A DNA stretch of 64,000 bases from Nitrospirales bacterium (GTDB taxonomy: Bacteria; Nitrospirota; Nitrospiria; Nitrospirales; UBA8639), in assembly GCA_021604005.1 (NCBI GenBank), contig BQIV01000024.1, positions 1 to 64,000 of the forward strand, read 5' to 3'. Positions within the stretch are counted from its first letter, which is position 1. Every line of letters begins with the position of its first letter. A model generated the notes under the pieces. It worked only from the letters and a program-made list of their open reading frames with translations. It searched no databases and was not told the DNA's origin. This document shows, piece by piece, positions 27,495 to 36,506 of the stretch. A program made the translations under genes and the position numbers.

Positions 27495-27911
27495 ATGTCA
27501 GATTTAGCGGAAATCATGAAGAAAGAAATTAAATCTATTGAGGCTGGCGAATCGCTCATCATGGCTGCCCGTCGAATGCGGGACGAACGAATTGGGTCGC
27601 TACTTGTTACATCCAATGCTGACTATGTAGGAGTCGTCACCGAAACGGATGTGGTACGAAAGGCTGCAGCTGAAGGAAAAGATCTCTCAAGCCTGACAGT
27701 TGACACCGTAATGACGAAACCCGTGGTGAGCATCGAATCAGCCAAAACTATTCGCGACGCCAACGATATGATGGGTGAGTACGGAGTTCGTCATTTAGCC
27801 GTAAGTGAGGCTGGAAAAATTATTGGGATCGTCTCTGTTCGAGATATTTTGCTGTACTTCAAAAGCTATGCAGAACCCACTTACGCCGAGCCAAAAATTT
27901 CTCAAGACTAA
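27495..27911 (+). CDS. Stand-alone CBS-domain pair protein
   Basis: A 138-residue protein preceded by AAGGAGGTG, a near-perfect ribosome site. Two CBS motifs are visible: IMKKEIKSIEAGESLIMAAR to GVVTETDVVRKAA, and VMTKPVVSIESAKTIRDAND to IIGIVSVRDILLYF, making one Bateman module. Such proteins sense adenine nucleotides and regulate partners. No enzyme domain is fused and no partner gene is adjacent. It ends before a strong palindrome facing the convergent nucleotidylyltransferase gene. Confidence 0.85.
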   Translation: MSDLAEIMKKEIKSIEAGESLIMAARRMRDERIGSLLVTSNADYVGVVTETDVVRKAAAEGKDLSSLTVDTVMTKPVVSIESAKTIRDANDMMGEYGVRHLAVSEAGKIIGIVSVRDILLYFKSYAEPTYAEPKISQD

Positions 27912-28006
27912 CATGCTTGAGGCATTATGGCCCTGTCGGATCTTTGCCTGTAGTTCGACGATTCCGAAATTAAGTGAATTTTTGACGACAAGAATGAAAA
28001 CAGAAG

Positions 28007-28034
28007 TGCTCTCATACGCTAGCGTATGAGAGCA
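28007..28034. terminator. 28-base perfect palindrome between convergent genes
   Basis: TGCTCTCATACGCT at 28007-28020 is followed immediately by its reverse complement. It lies between the stop of the CBS gene and the stop of the minus-strand nucleotidylyltransferase gene, so a bidirectional terminator is likely although T-runs are weak. An operator or small mobile repeat is the alternative. Confidence 0.55.
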
Positions 28035-28075
28035 AAGAATCCCATCATGACACACAACTGAGCCTTGAGCAGAGA

Positions 28076-29020
28076 TCAGGTGGAGAGTTGAGGAACAAGA
28101 AACGTAGGCTCTTTCCCTAAGACTTCTAACGTTTCAACAATTCTTTCCGGCTTACCCCAATCACTCCAAAGAATGCCCTGCAATTCCATGGTAGCCAGAT
28201 GCATGACAATGCATTCCAGAAAATTTTTTGAAAAATTCTTCCGAGGCATGTCCTGATAAATTTCTTCTAACGTCAAGGCTTCTTGCGCTGACCCTATAGT
28301 TTGTTGCAGTCGAAGAAAGAGCTTCAGCATATCTGGACACCACTGTTCTCCCAAACTCCACAGCCTATTTCCATAGGCGGTGACAATCATCGTATTCCAA
28401 ATTCCGCCTTTTTGAGCTAAGGCTTGAATTGCTTTTTCGTCAGGTTTTTCAATAAATTCTTCTACCGCACGAACGGGCATTCCAGAATTCCCGGTCAGAG
28501 ATTTTCCTGGACGAATCCATCCATACTCCCCTTCCGGTGCGTTTGGCACGGCTCCCAATAATACGATCCGTTCTTTTACACGCCTCACAACTGACACTGC
28601 CCCCTGGATCATTCGTTTAAATTTTCGATGAGGAGCAATAAAATGATCGGAAGGATAAATCGTCACGATCGCATGAGGATCCCAATAGTTTATATAGGTC
28701 AATGCTAAGAAAATCCCAACTGCGGTATCACAATTTCTCGGTTGAATAAGAATACGCCCTTTGGTTTGAGCATCCAGTTGTCGGAAAATTTCTTGCCTAT
28801 GCGTCTTATCGATAACCGTCACTTTCTGTTCGGGAAGACTAGCTTGATCAGCTCGATCCCATGTGTATTGCAACATCGATCGTTTCCCTACAAATGCACA
28901 GTATTGCTTGGGTTTGGCGTATCCTAACCATTTTTGAATAAACGGTCTCATTCGTTGGCCTTCTCCCCCTGCCAAAATAATACCCCAGTGATTCCTATTT
29001 TTATTATGTCGACCATGCAT
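28076..29020 (-). CDS. Mannose-1-phosphate guanylyltransferase-like nucleotidylyltransferase
   Basis: A 314-residue protein from ATG 29020, with AAGGGGA upstream; the frame itself reaches 29047. The nucleotide-binding signature GIILAGGEGQRMRP is followed by KPKQYCAFVGKRSML (the pyrophosphorylase lysine), ILIQPRNCDTAVGIFLALTY, VTIYPSDHFI, EYGWIRPG, VEEFIEKPDEKAI and GGIWNTMIVTA, all as in GDP-mannose pyrophosphorylases. It lacks the isomerase half of bifunctional enzymes. A role in making activated sugar for cell-surface glycans is expected; the exact sugar is inferred. Confidence 0.8.
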   Translation of the reverse strand: MHGRHNKNRNHWGIILAGGEGQRMRPFIQKWLGYAKPKQYCAFVGKRSMLQYTWDRADQASLPEQKVTVIDKTHRQEIFRQLDAQTKGRILIQPRNCDTAVGIFLALTYINYWDPHAIVTIYPSDHFIAPHRKFKRMIQGAVSVVRRVKERIVLLGAVPNAPEGEYGWIRPGKSLTGNSGMPVRAVEEFIEKPDEKAIQALAQKGGIWNTMIVTAYGNRLWSLGEQWCPDMLKLFLRLQQTIGSAQEALTLEEIYQDMPRKNFSKNFLECIVMHLATMELQGILWSDWGKPERIVETLEVLGKEPTFLVPQLST

Positions 29021-29218
29021 AAGGATTCCCCTTTCACAATCATACATACCAGCAGCTCATATCACCGACAACGAAAGACGGCCACTGGCAATAAAACTTC
29101 GTATGATAGAGAGCAACAGAATGTAAGAGTTTTTCACTAGATTTTGCAACAACGCAACGTGACGAATGGTTCGTTGACCACAGCCAGAACAAAAATTCAA
29201 GTAAGAGTTTTGATGAAT

Positions 29219-30091
29219 TCATGGGGCTGAGTTCCTCTGAGACAATGCTCTCATTTCGGTGTTTAACAGGAGAGGAACTTGCAGCTCATCTGGAAGAAGG
29301 ACAAATTTGGAATTGGTCGAGTCATAGAGTTTGAAACGTAAATATTCGGGAGTCAATGTCTTTGTAATGTTTTCCTGAGCTTTGGCTTGGCCTTCGGCTC
29401 GAATTCGAAGGCTTTCAGCTTCTCCCTCCGCCCTGATTTTCAGAGAATCCCCTTCACCTTTAGCTCGTCGCCTCATAATCTCAGCGTCTTTTTGCGCGAT
29501 CACTAGTTCAAAGTCCTTTTGTTCATTCTCCTGTTCCTTAGCCTGTTTTCGTTCAATCGCATCCAACACCACTTTGGGCCATTCGATATCCGACAGTGCG
29601 ATACTCCGAATCTCAAGATGCCGGCCTTTTAATTTTTCTTCCAATACTCCCTGAATCTTATGCGCAATTTCTGTGCTCCGTTCCGGGATGCTCACCATAG
29701 TGTATCCTGAAATCACACTTCGGACTGCTGAAAGAAATTCTGGTCTAACGACTTTAGGATACCAATTTGAACCGACTTCTTGAGCTAAAAAATAAATTTC
29801 TTCCGGTATGGGGCGTATGATAATGGCGCTTTTCATAATCACTTGCAAATCGTCAGAACTCAGGGCATCGACTTTTTCGGTAAAACTTCCCCACTGAACG
29901 GGATACACGTACACATCATTCCAAGGCGCTCGCCAATAAAATCCATCTTTGAGAGGTTCCTTGACCAAACCTTCAGATAATGGATGCCATCGAAGCCCCC
30001 GCTCCCCGGGCTTTACGGAGACTCCACAAGCAAACGTTAAAAGAATACTGGTAAGGAGCAAAAATTGTAGAATCCAATGAAGAGGTTTCAT
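29219..30091 (-). CDS. SPFH/band 7 (prohibitin-like) lipoprotein
   Basis: A 290-residue protein from ATG 30091, chosen because GGAGGATAAA sits just before it; an ATG at 30103 is 12 bases upstream. A hydrophobic leader ends in TFAC (cysteine 22), suggesting a lipoprotein. The band 7 domain runs from VSVKPGERGLRW through VDALSSDDLQVIMKSAIIIR and FLSAVRSVISGYTM to SIALSDIEWPKVV. A charged coiled coil follows, with a repeated motif (EGDSLKIRAEGEAESLRIRA). SPFH proteins form membrane scaffolds. The partner lipoprotein gene lies immediately upstream. Confidence 0.82.
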   Translation of the reverse strand: MKPLHWILQFLLLTSILLTFACGVSVKPGERGLRWHPLSEGLVKEPLKDGFYWRAPWNDVYVYPVQWGSFTEKVDALSSDDLQVIMKSAIIIRPIPEEIYFLAQEVGSNWYPKVVRPEFLSAVRSVISGYTMVSIPERSTEIAHKIQGVLEEKLKGRHLEIRSIALSDIEWPKVVLDAIERKQAKEQENEQKDFELVIAQKDAEIMRRRAKGEGDSLKIRAEGEAESLRIRAEGQAKAQENITKTLTPEYLRFKLYDSTNSKFVLLPDELQVPLLLNTEMRALSQRNSAP

Positions 30092-30115
30092 TTTATCCTC
30101 CATACATTTAATTCA

Positions 30116-30490
30116 TCATTCCTTACCCTCACGAGTTTTAAAGCTTACCGCGCGAGGGCGAAACGAGGCCAATCCAACATGTTGAGCGGCTAATTTTTCT
30201 CGATCATAGGCCTCATTGATATAAAACGCTTCTAACATTTTCGCACTTGTCACCCATTCTGATTCAGGTCCAAACAATTGCGCATATCGTTCTGACTTTC
30301 GCCTTAAATCTTGCGCCTTTTGTACCATGTGAACAGCCTGATTCAGATACTGTTTGATAATGAACCGTTGATCTTGCGAAGGATCAAAATTATTAAGGTT
30401 GATGGGCACAGTAGACTTCTGACATCCAATACTCACCATGATCAGTATGAACAACATGATTTGAATGCACCTGTGAGATGCGCGATTCAT
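30116..30490 (-). CDS. Small lipoprotein upstream of SPFH gene
   Basis: A 124-residue protein with GGGAGG before the ATG. The leader (MLFILIMVSIGC) ends at a likely lipobox cysteine (23). The mature part is helical and charged (DQRFIIKQYLNQAVHMVQKA, RRKSERYAQLFGPESEW, FYINEAYDREKLAAQH). I know no family. It ends 24 bases before the SPFH start on the same strand, so the two form an operon and may be partners in the cell envelope. Confidence 0.65.
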   Translation of the reverse strand: MNRASHRCIQIMLFILIMVSIGCQKSTVPINLNNFDPSQDQRFIIKQYLNQAVHMVQKAQDLRRKSERYAQLFGPESEWVTSAKMLEAFYINEAYDREKLAAQHVGLASFRPRAVSFKTREGKE

Positions 30491-30892
30491 GAGAAAACCT
30501 CCCTTGCTTAGCCTAGTCCTCAGATCCTAAATGAAAATTTATTTCTAGACTTTCTCAATAGGATGTTTCTTAAGCCTCTTTCATGATGATGCCTACATAC
30601 ACACATCAGTTGAATATCGTTTGCTCTGAATCTTTCAAACATCAATATTCATGCCAGACGCATGAATATCTGGGTCGGCACGCATAAAGCTTGAAAAACA
30701 AGACTTTCGCTTGGAGATTGATCTCTAACGTATTTCTGTCTCCCGTGAATTCGTGCAATACCTCACATTCGTGCTCGTTCATATTCGCTCTACACAACGA
30801 AAAAGTTTCGTAAATGAATGAAAGATTAAGCTCTCAAAGCTCGAGATCGTCATGTACAACAAAGGTTGTTTTTCTACAGCGACAGCAATAAA

Positions 30893-30918
30893 GATCCCCG
30901 TGGCAAGACCACGGGGAA
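30893..30918 (-). repeat. Isolated IS200-type right-end hairpin
   Basis: Read on the minus strand, CCCCGTGGTCTTGCCACGGGG is a hairpin followed by ATCTTTATT. The hairpin at 31017-31038, downstream of the IS200 transposase, has the same form and is followed by TTCTTTATT. It may be a solo end left by an earlier insertion or a nonautonomous copy. The rest of 30491-31000 appears noncoding. Confidence 0.5.
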
Positions 30919-31016
30919 TCACAAGTTCAACTGTGCGTGAAAAACAATACTGTCCATATCCAGTCTTTGAAATGAGTGTAGGTGAGAAATGATAGGGTTA
31001 TAGTGAATCCAAATAA

Positions 31017-31600
31017 AGAACCCCGCCGCAAGCAACGGGGTATTAGAAGAGTGCCAATTGGTGATTTGCGTATAACTTTTGGTACGCTTTCCCTTGTTGC
31101 TTGACATACGTGCCTATCATCGCTTCATTACCATGCTTCCCCCCTGTGCTTGCGTAGTAACCGTCGGTCCATAATTCTCCACCCCATCATTGTTCGTTCA
31201 CCTGAGGAGCTCGACGGAAGATCTCTTTGGCGGTCAGACTCTTGATGCTGGTGACCACTTTCGTCACACTGTACCGCGGAACCGCCGGGACCAGAAAATG
31301 TACATGATTCTTATCTGTGCCAATCTCCAAAAATTTCAACTGATACCGCTGCTCGATCTCGAGATAAACATCTTTCAACACGCTATCGACGGTGGCATCA
31401 AAGATCGCACGGCGATATTTGGTAGGAAAAACCAAGTGATAGAGCAAGACCGTGACATTACGACTCTTATGAATGTACTCGCTCACACGAGTCGTGTACG
31501 CCGCAAGTGGCGGGGAATATACCCTTAAGTGATTCAACTTGTCAGTGCAACTCGCGCTCTTGGCTGAGCGGATTAGCCGCAATAGCCTCGTGGCTATGCC
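31017..31600 (-). mobile_element. IS200/IS605-family insertion sequence (inactivated)
   Basis: The element has a right-end hairpin (ACCCCGTTGCTTG with its partner GGGGT, 31017-31038), a TnpA-type transposase on the minus strand, and a left-side hairpin (ATAGCC-TCGT-GGCTAT, 31582-31597). These subterminal hairpins are what the single-strand transposase recognises. Exact ends are not determined. Confidence 0.65.
31043..31486 (-). pseudogene. tnpA: IS200 TnpA transposase with internal stop
   Basis: From a GTG at 31486 the protein reads VSEYIHKSRNVTVLLYHLVF, then KFLEIGTDKNHVHFLVPAVP with the HUH histidines, and EIFRRAPQVNEQ, where an in-frame TGA (31187-31189) occurs. The same frame continues WGGELWTDGYYASTGGKHGN (with the catalytic tyrosine region) to YVKQQGKAYQKLYANHQLAL and a stop at 31043. 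A complete TnpA is about 140 residues, so a single nonsense codon, at a position usually holding a residue before WGG, inactivates an otherwise whole gene. Confidence 0.85.
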
Positions 31601-31784
31601 TCACCGACCAACATAAGAGGAACACACATAAGCGGCTATAGACAGCTAATTTGCGAACAACAGTATCTAATTCATACCCTATTGAGACTTGAGCAGACTC
31701 AAACTCAAATGAGCGTTTGCCTCACAAAACCTGAATCTGTTGGCCAACCGTCAGGGCCTTCTCCTAACCCCAGAAGCGAACAGA

Positions 31785-31980
31785 CAATGCATTTATTGAA
31801 GCGTTCACTAGCTGGCTCAAACAAGAGTGTCTCAAGCAACATAGACTTCTCTACAGTCAAAACTACGGCAACGATCAAAGCCTGGCGGTAGGATGACAAC
31901 AGGTGTCGACTCCATCGAGCATTCAGAGATTTGACTTCCATGGAGTTTCTTCCACAGGCTACTAGTATACCATTCAATTA
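31785..31980 (+). pseudogene. IS3-type transposase OrfB remnant
   Basis: Forward translation shows DNAFIEAFTSWLKQECLKQH in one frame (the glutamate block of an IS3 integrase). After a shift it reads TATIKAWR, a stop, then CRLHRAFRDLTSMEFLPQ in another (the usual C-terminal block). Only the last third of a transposase remains, with at least one indel and one stop. It is not the same element as the intact IS3 at 19.7 kb. Confidence 0.65.
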
Positions 31981-32694
31981 GGTGTCAACTACTCCTGCAT
32001 CAGTCTAGTTTTCTTCGCCTCTTTCACAATGGCAGAATTCACCTTCATGTCACCTTGATATATGAATCGTGGGGGGTATGCATTTCTGTACCGGAACCTC
32101 GATGCGATCTTTGGAGCATGAGAAAAGTCTTCCTATGGCCTTTCTAATCAACATTCAACGGCTGTCGTGTGTAATTGCGTATTGGAAATACAAAAATTCA
32201 GCCGGATATTACATGGTTTCGCTATAGTAGTTGCCGTATTAGCAGTGAATTGTGAATATACGCACCCATAACGGTAGGTCCAAGTTCGCACATAACAGCC
32301 TGTGCAAATTTACTCAATGTTGATCCTTGTTAACTATGAGAAATTTTTTAGCATTTTGCATGTTCTTGTTTTTATAGTGTTTAAGCATGGAATTCTTTAA
32401 ATGTCGAAATGGGCACACAACTTGCCTCATTAAAGAAATTATGTGGCACTTCAAGAATGAATCATTCCATTCACTGACACAAATAGATCATAAAATGAAG
32501 GCCTTTATTCTGATTTTTCCCATCACCTAGGCTGTTGGTTCTTATTTGTGATGACACTTTTCACTGCGCAACCGTACGGTATTTTCTATAAAACGGGTTA
32601 AAAGTTGTGTATTGGGAGTCTGGATAATGATTTTGCATAAACGGTGAAGAGGTTTTTTCTCTGTTTTCTAAGACAATTAAAGAAAGGAAACATT
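31981..32694. other. About 700-base stretch without a recognised gene
   Basis: AT-rich, with no frame showing a ribosome site or known motif. TTTCGCTATAG at 32218-32228 recalls the ends of the dispersed CTATAG repeat but no full copy is present. The last 100 bases should hold the promoter of the CBS gene at 32695. Confidence 0.45.
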
Positions 32695-33120
32695 ATGACT
32701 ATCCAAGGGATACCGGCTGAAGGTTTCAAAACGGTTGGTCAGATTAATGCGACGAATACATTGCAGTTTTATCCGGATCAAGAAGGATTAGGCATCGCAG
32801 TTGAATTAATCTCGTCTCATACCTCGGGAGGACCTGTTGTAGACACAAATGGACAATTCCTTGGGTTTATCAGCGAGTTCGATATACTAAGAATGCTGGA
32901 GGCTGGTAAGGACTTAAGCACACTTCAGGCTACAGATATCATGAAACATGCGCAAATTTTTGTCGCTGACTCCACGCCGCTTGTCGAAGCCGTCAGGATC
33001 ATGGAACAGAAGCATATGTTGGTTCTTCCGGTACTAAAGAATGGTGTCGTGATAAAATCCATCACGCGACATGACCTTCTAAGGGCTTGGATTGGACTTG
33101 GCGTTGGGGTTGAAGATTAG
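32695..33120 (+). CDS. Second stand-alone CBS-domain protein
   Basis: A 141-residue protein from ATG 32695, with AAAGAAAGGAA upstream; the frame reaches 32644. The first CBS unit is diverged (GLGIAVELISSHTSGGPVVD, FLGFISEFDILRMLEAGKDL). The second is clearer (DIMKHAQIFVADSTPLVEAV, LVLPVLKNGVVIKSITRHDL). It differs from the protein at 27495 in the N-terminal unit and is not a recent duplicate. No fused domain and no clear partner. Role: probable nucleotide-sensing regulator. Confidence 0.75.
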   Translation: MTIQGIPAEGFKTVGQINATNTLQFYPDQEGLGIAVELISSHTSGGPVVDTNGQFLGFISEFDILRMLEAGKDLSTLQATDIMKHAQIFVADSTPLVEAVRIMEQKHMLVLPVLKNGVVIKSITRHDLLRAWIGLGVGVED

Positions 33121-33269
33121 CTGGAAAAATTTCTACTTTCGGTGACGATATCAAAAACAATATCCTATTCGACACAAGAAGTATGACACGGAAAACTTCT
33201 TCATAGGTTTTTATAGTTGGAGTATTACAATCTTCGTAAAGGTTGATGAGAAGTCAGACGGTATTTGAG

Positions 33270-33398
33270 GATTTATGAAGAACAGAGCCTCACTTTCTTG
33301 CCTCATTCCCTCCACACCTTCCTGCGTAAATTTCACACGCCATCTCTCTGTAGACACATCCAAGATTTTTTACTGTGAGGCTCTATTCTTCGTAAATC
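33270..33398. repeat. 129-base element with 24-bp inverted ends
   Basis: The left arm starting GATTTATGAAGAACAGAGCC (33270-33293) and the right arm (33375-33398) are reverse complements at 22 of 24 positions; both differences are C/T-type. The arms enclose about 81 bases without coding signs. The size and ends fit a MITE or the trimmed ends of an insertion sequence. A long RNA stem is the alternative. Confidence 0.55.
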
Positions 33399-33510
33399 GA
33401 CATCTATACCTAGGCCGTGCTCTTATCCAGTGTCAGACAGGTTATTCCTGAGGTTACATTGTCAGGTTTTAAGGCAGTTTTAATATCATAGTCTGTGAGA
33501 TTTCTTTGAG

Positions 33511-34275
33511 ATGGACCAGGCACATACCGCTTTGCAACTCATTGGCTTTGGGACCATTGCTGCAGTCTTTCCTATCTATCAGGGATTCGCCTCAGCCTTT
33601 TTCATCATTCGTCGGATAAACCGTTCTTGGGAAGGCTTTTGGATTGGTATTGCACTCGGGGTCTTAGTTTACCTCTTTTTTGATGTCATGCATGAGGCGA
33701 CTGAACAGACAGTGTAAACACACATGATGTCTTGGGGAACGTTTCTGGAGAGTCTCCTATTGAGCTTTGTCGGACTCCTTGTCATCGAAAACGCCAGCAG
33801 GGACAATATCGATTTGAGGCATCTCGGCTCTTCCGCCCCCATATGATTGCCTTAGAAATGGGTTTACACAATTTAGGTGAGGGATTACCATAGGGGCCAG
33901 TTACGCTCATCATGATTGGTCTTGAGCGGACTGCTCGTTAGTAGGTTTGCATTGCACAATGGAACAGAGGGTTTCGCTATTGTCGGCGCAGCAGGAAGGG
34001 CTCAACCTGAAATCAAGGACACGTTCTTGATAGGAATGCTGGCAGGGCTGCCAACCTGTGTCGGGACCCTCATCAATGGACCAACCGTTTCCCCATATTT
34101 CTCGCTCATGTTCTATGCGTTGGTCGTCGTCTCCCTACTATACGTCATTTTTTCACTCATTACAATTTTTTATACGGCTTCCCGTCGGATCCAGTCCGCA
34201 TACGGCGTCTTCACAGGAATAAGCCTGATGTACCTCACCGCCATGGTATTAACTATTGTCCCTGGCAGCTCGTGA
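33511..34275 (+). pseudogene. ZIP-family metal transporter, broken by several stops and shifts
   Basis: The pieces occur in order: a 68-codon frame (LIGFGTIAAVFPIYQGFASA, LGVLVYLFFDVMHEATEQ), a piece at 33842 reading MIALEMGLHNLGEGLP before a stop, and a frame at 33931-34275 containing FALHNGTEGFAIVGAAGRAQ, GMLAGLPTCVGTLINGPTVS and two more membrane segments. The two HN..EG motifs are the metal-binding motifs of helices 4 and 5 in ZIP zinc/iron transporters. At least three interruptions separate the parts, so no full transporter is made. Confidence 0.65.
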
Positions 34276-34871
34276 TGGCCTAACACCATCGTAAAGAAAC
34301 GTTCATCAAGTGCGGAGCAAAGTTAGCGCAAAAAAGGGAGACTGGGGAGAGATCTGAGAGGGACTAAACGGTGGCGAAGAAATAGTCGGCGAGGTCATGG
34401 GCTACTCTACTTTGGGTTTCTGGGTTATGAGGCTGTTGAAAAAAGCTGGCAGCGGCGTCCTCACCATTGTGCCGTGCTCATGTACGAGGGGTACGCTCCG
34501 CATGCACTTGAGCACCTAAAATCCCATGACCACATGGACTCTGTTGCATTGAAATAATGGTAGCCCGTTAATATCCACATTATTCAAACACCCCCTTTAT
34601 GGCCAAAAACGACGGACTTTTGCTACTCCTCTGATGTGACCTGACGTTTCGCTTCAAACCAATCCGCCCAATCATGTCCATGGTGGGCACATCAACATTG
34701 ATAGAGTTGATGAGCTCGGATTGCAATGAGGCTATGGAGATCTTCAGATGTTGGAAGGGTTTTCTGTCCAAAGGTCTCAATTATCTTTATTACTATCAAG
34801 TATCCATCACAAAAAGTCTGTTCAAGGCAACCATGACTCTGAAAACAGGCGATGAATTCTGGTGACGCTGG
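34276..34871. other. Gap with a repeat-like GC-rich block
   Basis: No gene recognised. From about 34430 the text GAGGCTGTTGAAAAAAGCTG leads into a GC-rich block with a short hairpin-prone tail (TACGAGGGGTACGCTCCGC), which looks like one arm of a dispersed noncoding repeat or a degraded insertion-sequence end. Confidence 0.35.
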
Positions 34872-36506
34872 TTAATGAGCTGAATGCTTTGTCAAATCAT
34901 TATTGACCGAGTTATTGTTCGCGTTGACATCGATTCCTCCGGCAGGTGTTGGTTTATCGAGATTAACATATTGGAACGTGTCGAAGGGCTGGATCTCTTC
35001 ATCGGTTGGCAATTGTTTACGGTCCCAGCCTCCGCCAAGCGCACGAATAAGAGCAACCGTGGTTCTCAACAATTCGGCCTTGATCTGAACTGATTCGATG
35101 CGCGCCGTAAGTGTGGCAACCTGCGCATAAATGAGTTCAAGACTGGAAGCCAGCCCACCCTGATAAAGCTCCGTAGTGAGATTTTGCGTCTTGAGCGTAG
35201 CTCCGACGGCCGCGTCCTGCCGATTGGCCGCAAGGGTCAGCCGGTTGGTCAGACTCAAATTGTTCTCGACTTCACGAAAGGCATTGAGCACTGTCGAACG
35301 GTATCGATCTTCCGTCTCACGATAGGTCGACCAGGCCTGCTGTAATTGGGCGCGGCGATACCCTCCCTGGAAGATCGGCAGCGAAACACTGGAGCCGTAC
35401 GACCAGAAGCTCGAGGCAAGCTTGATCAGGCTGAAATCAGCGTCTTCGAATCCGCCGCCGGCCGAAAAACTCACATCGGGGAAAAAGGCGGCTCGAGCGA
35501 TTCCGATGACGCGATTCGCCTGCGCCATCCGACGCTCCATCCCAGCAATATCGGGTCGACGCTCCAGCAAGGTGGAAGGGATTGTCCTGGGGATTGCGAA
35601 ATCTGCCACCTGAATGTCGTCGACCGGCTTGATCGTAAAGCTGGCCGGTGCCACATTGACGAGAATGGCGATCGCCTGTTCCGTCACTTGTCGTAGACCT
35701 TGAATCTGGGCTAATTTCGTTTCGGTGCTGTACAACAGAGATTCGACACGGGCAACGTCGAGTGCCGATGCTATCGCACCGGCAAACTGGGCCTTGACGA
35801 GAGCGAGCACGTTTTTATAGAGAGCAATTGATTGAGAATAAATCGCCACCTGCGCATCGTATCCGCGAAGTGTGAAATAGTTCGCACCAATTTCCGCCTG
35901 TAAGCTGAGCCGTGCGAGTCCATAGTCGGCGGCCCGCTCCTCGGCTCGGTAGAGTTCGGCACGCGTGGCATTGCGAAGCGCCGACCAAAAATCTGGCTCC
36001 CAGGACGCAAGCCCCCCCGTGGAAATTTGTGCATCCCGATTGGGTTCGTCGAGACCGCGAAACAGACGATTGCGAGATTGCTTATTATTTGAAGCACCAA
36101 ACCCCAGGCCGGCGCGAGGAAGATATTGCGATCGAGCCCTCATCATGACATCCCGAGCCTGGACGAACCGTTCGGCGGCAGCCTGGAGATCCGGATTCGC
36201 CACCATGGCCTGTTCTTCAAGACTGTTCAGGATTGAATCGTTATACAGTTTCCACCAATCCGGTCGTAATTCACCATCCGACGGCTTCGCCTCGACGAAA
36301 GGACTTGCCCCTTTCCATGAAGCGGGAACGACATATTGAGGCGGATCATAGTCGGGCGCCAAATCAACTGCCGGAAACCAACTACAAGCCGGGACAGTGA
36401 TGATCAGCAGTAATAAGCCGCAGCACCACGCATGAGCCCGAAAGATGCGTGATATTTCTCGTCGTGCATATAAACGCTCACCCATCATGAGTATTGGGAT
36501 TATCAT
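34872..36506 (-). CDS. Outer-membrane efflux lipoprotein (NodT/OprM type)
   Basis: A 544-residue TolC-like channel. The leader ends in TVPAC (cysteine 41), the lipidation site of OprM-type proteins. Family motifs: LAPDYDPPQYVVPASW, WWKLYNDSILNSLEEQA, NPDLQAAAERFVQAR, LASWEPDFWSALRNATRAEL, LRGYDAQVAIY, TIPSTLLERRPDIAGMERRM, RAAFFPDVSFSAGGGFE, SLPIFQGG and LYQGGLASSLELI. A low-complexity asparagine-rich tail (NANNNSVNNDL) closes it. Last gene of the RND operon; its start overlaps the adaptor stop by four bases. Confidence 0.9.
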   Translation of the reverse strand: MIIPILMMGERLYARREISRIFRAHAWCCGLLLLIITVPACSWFPAVDLAPDYDPPQYVVPASWKGASPFVEAKPSDGELRPDWWKLYNDSILNSLEEQAMVANPDLQAAAERFVQARDVMMRARSQYLPRAGLGFGASNNKQSRNRLFRGLDEPNRDAQISTGGLASWEPDFWSALRNATRAELYRAEERAADYGLARLSLQAEIGANYFTLRGYDAQVAIYSQSIALYKNVLALVKAQFAGAIASALDVARVESLLYSTETKLAQIQGLRQVTEQAIAILVNVAPASFTIKPVDDIQVADFAIPRTIPSTLLERRPDIAGMERRMAQANRVIGIARAAFFPDVSFSAGGGFEDADFSLIKLASSFWSYGSSVSLPIFQGGYRRAQLQQAWSTYRETEDRYRSTVLNAFREVENNLSLTNRLTLAANRQDAAVGATLKTQNLTTELYQGGLASSLELIYAQVATLTARIESVQIKAELLRTTVALIRALGGGWDRKQLPTDEEIQPFDTFQYVNLDKPTPAGGIDVNANNNSVNNDLTKHSAH

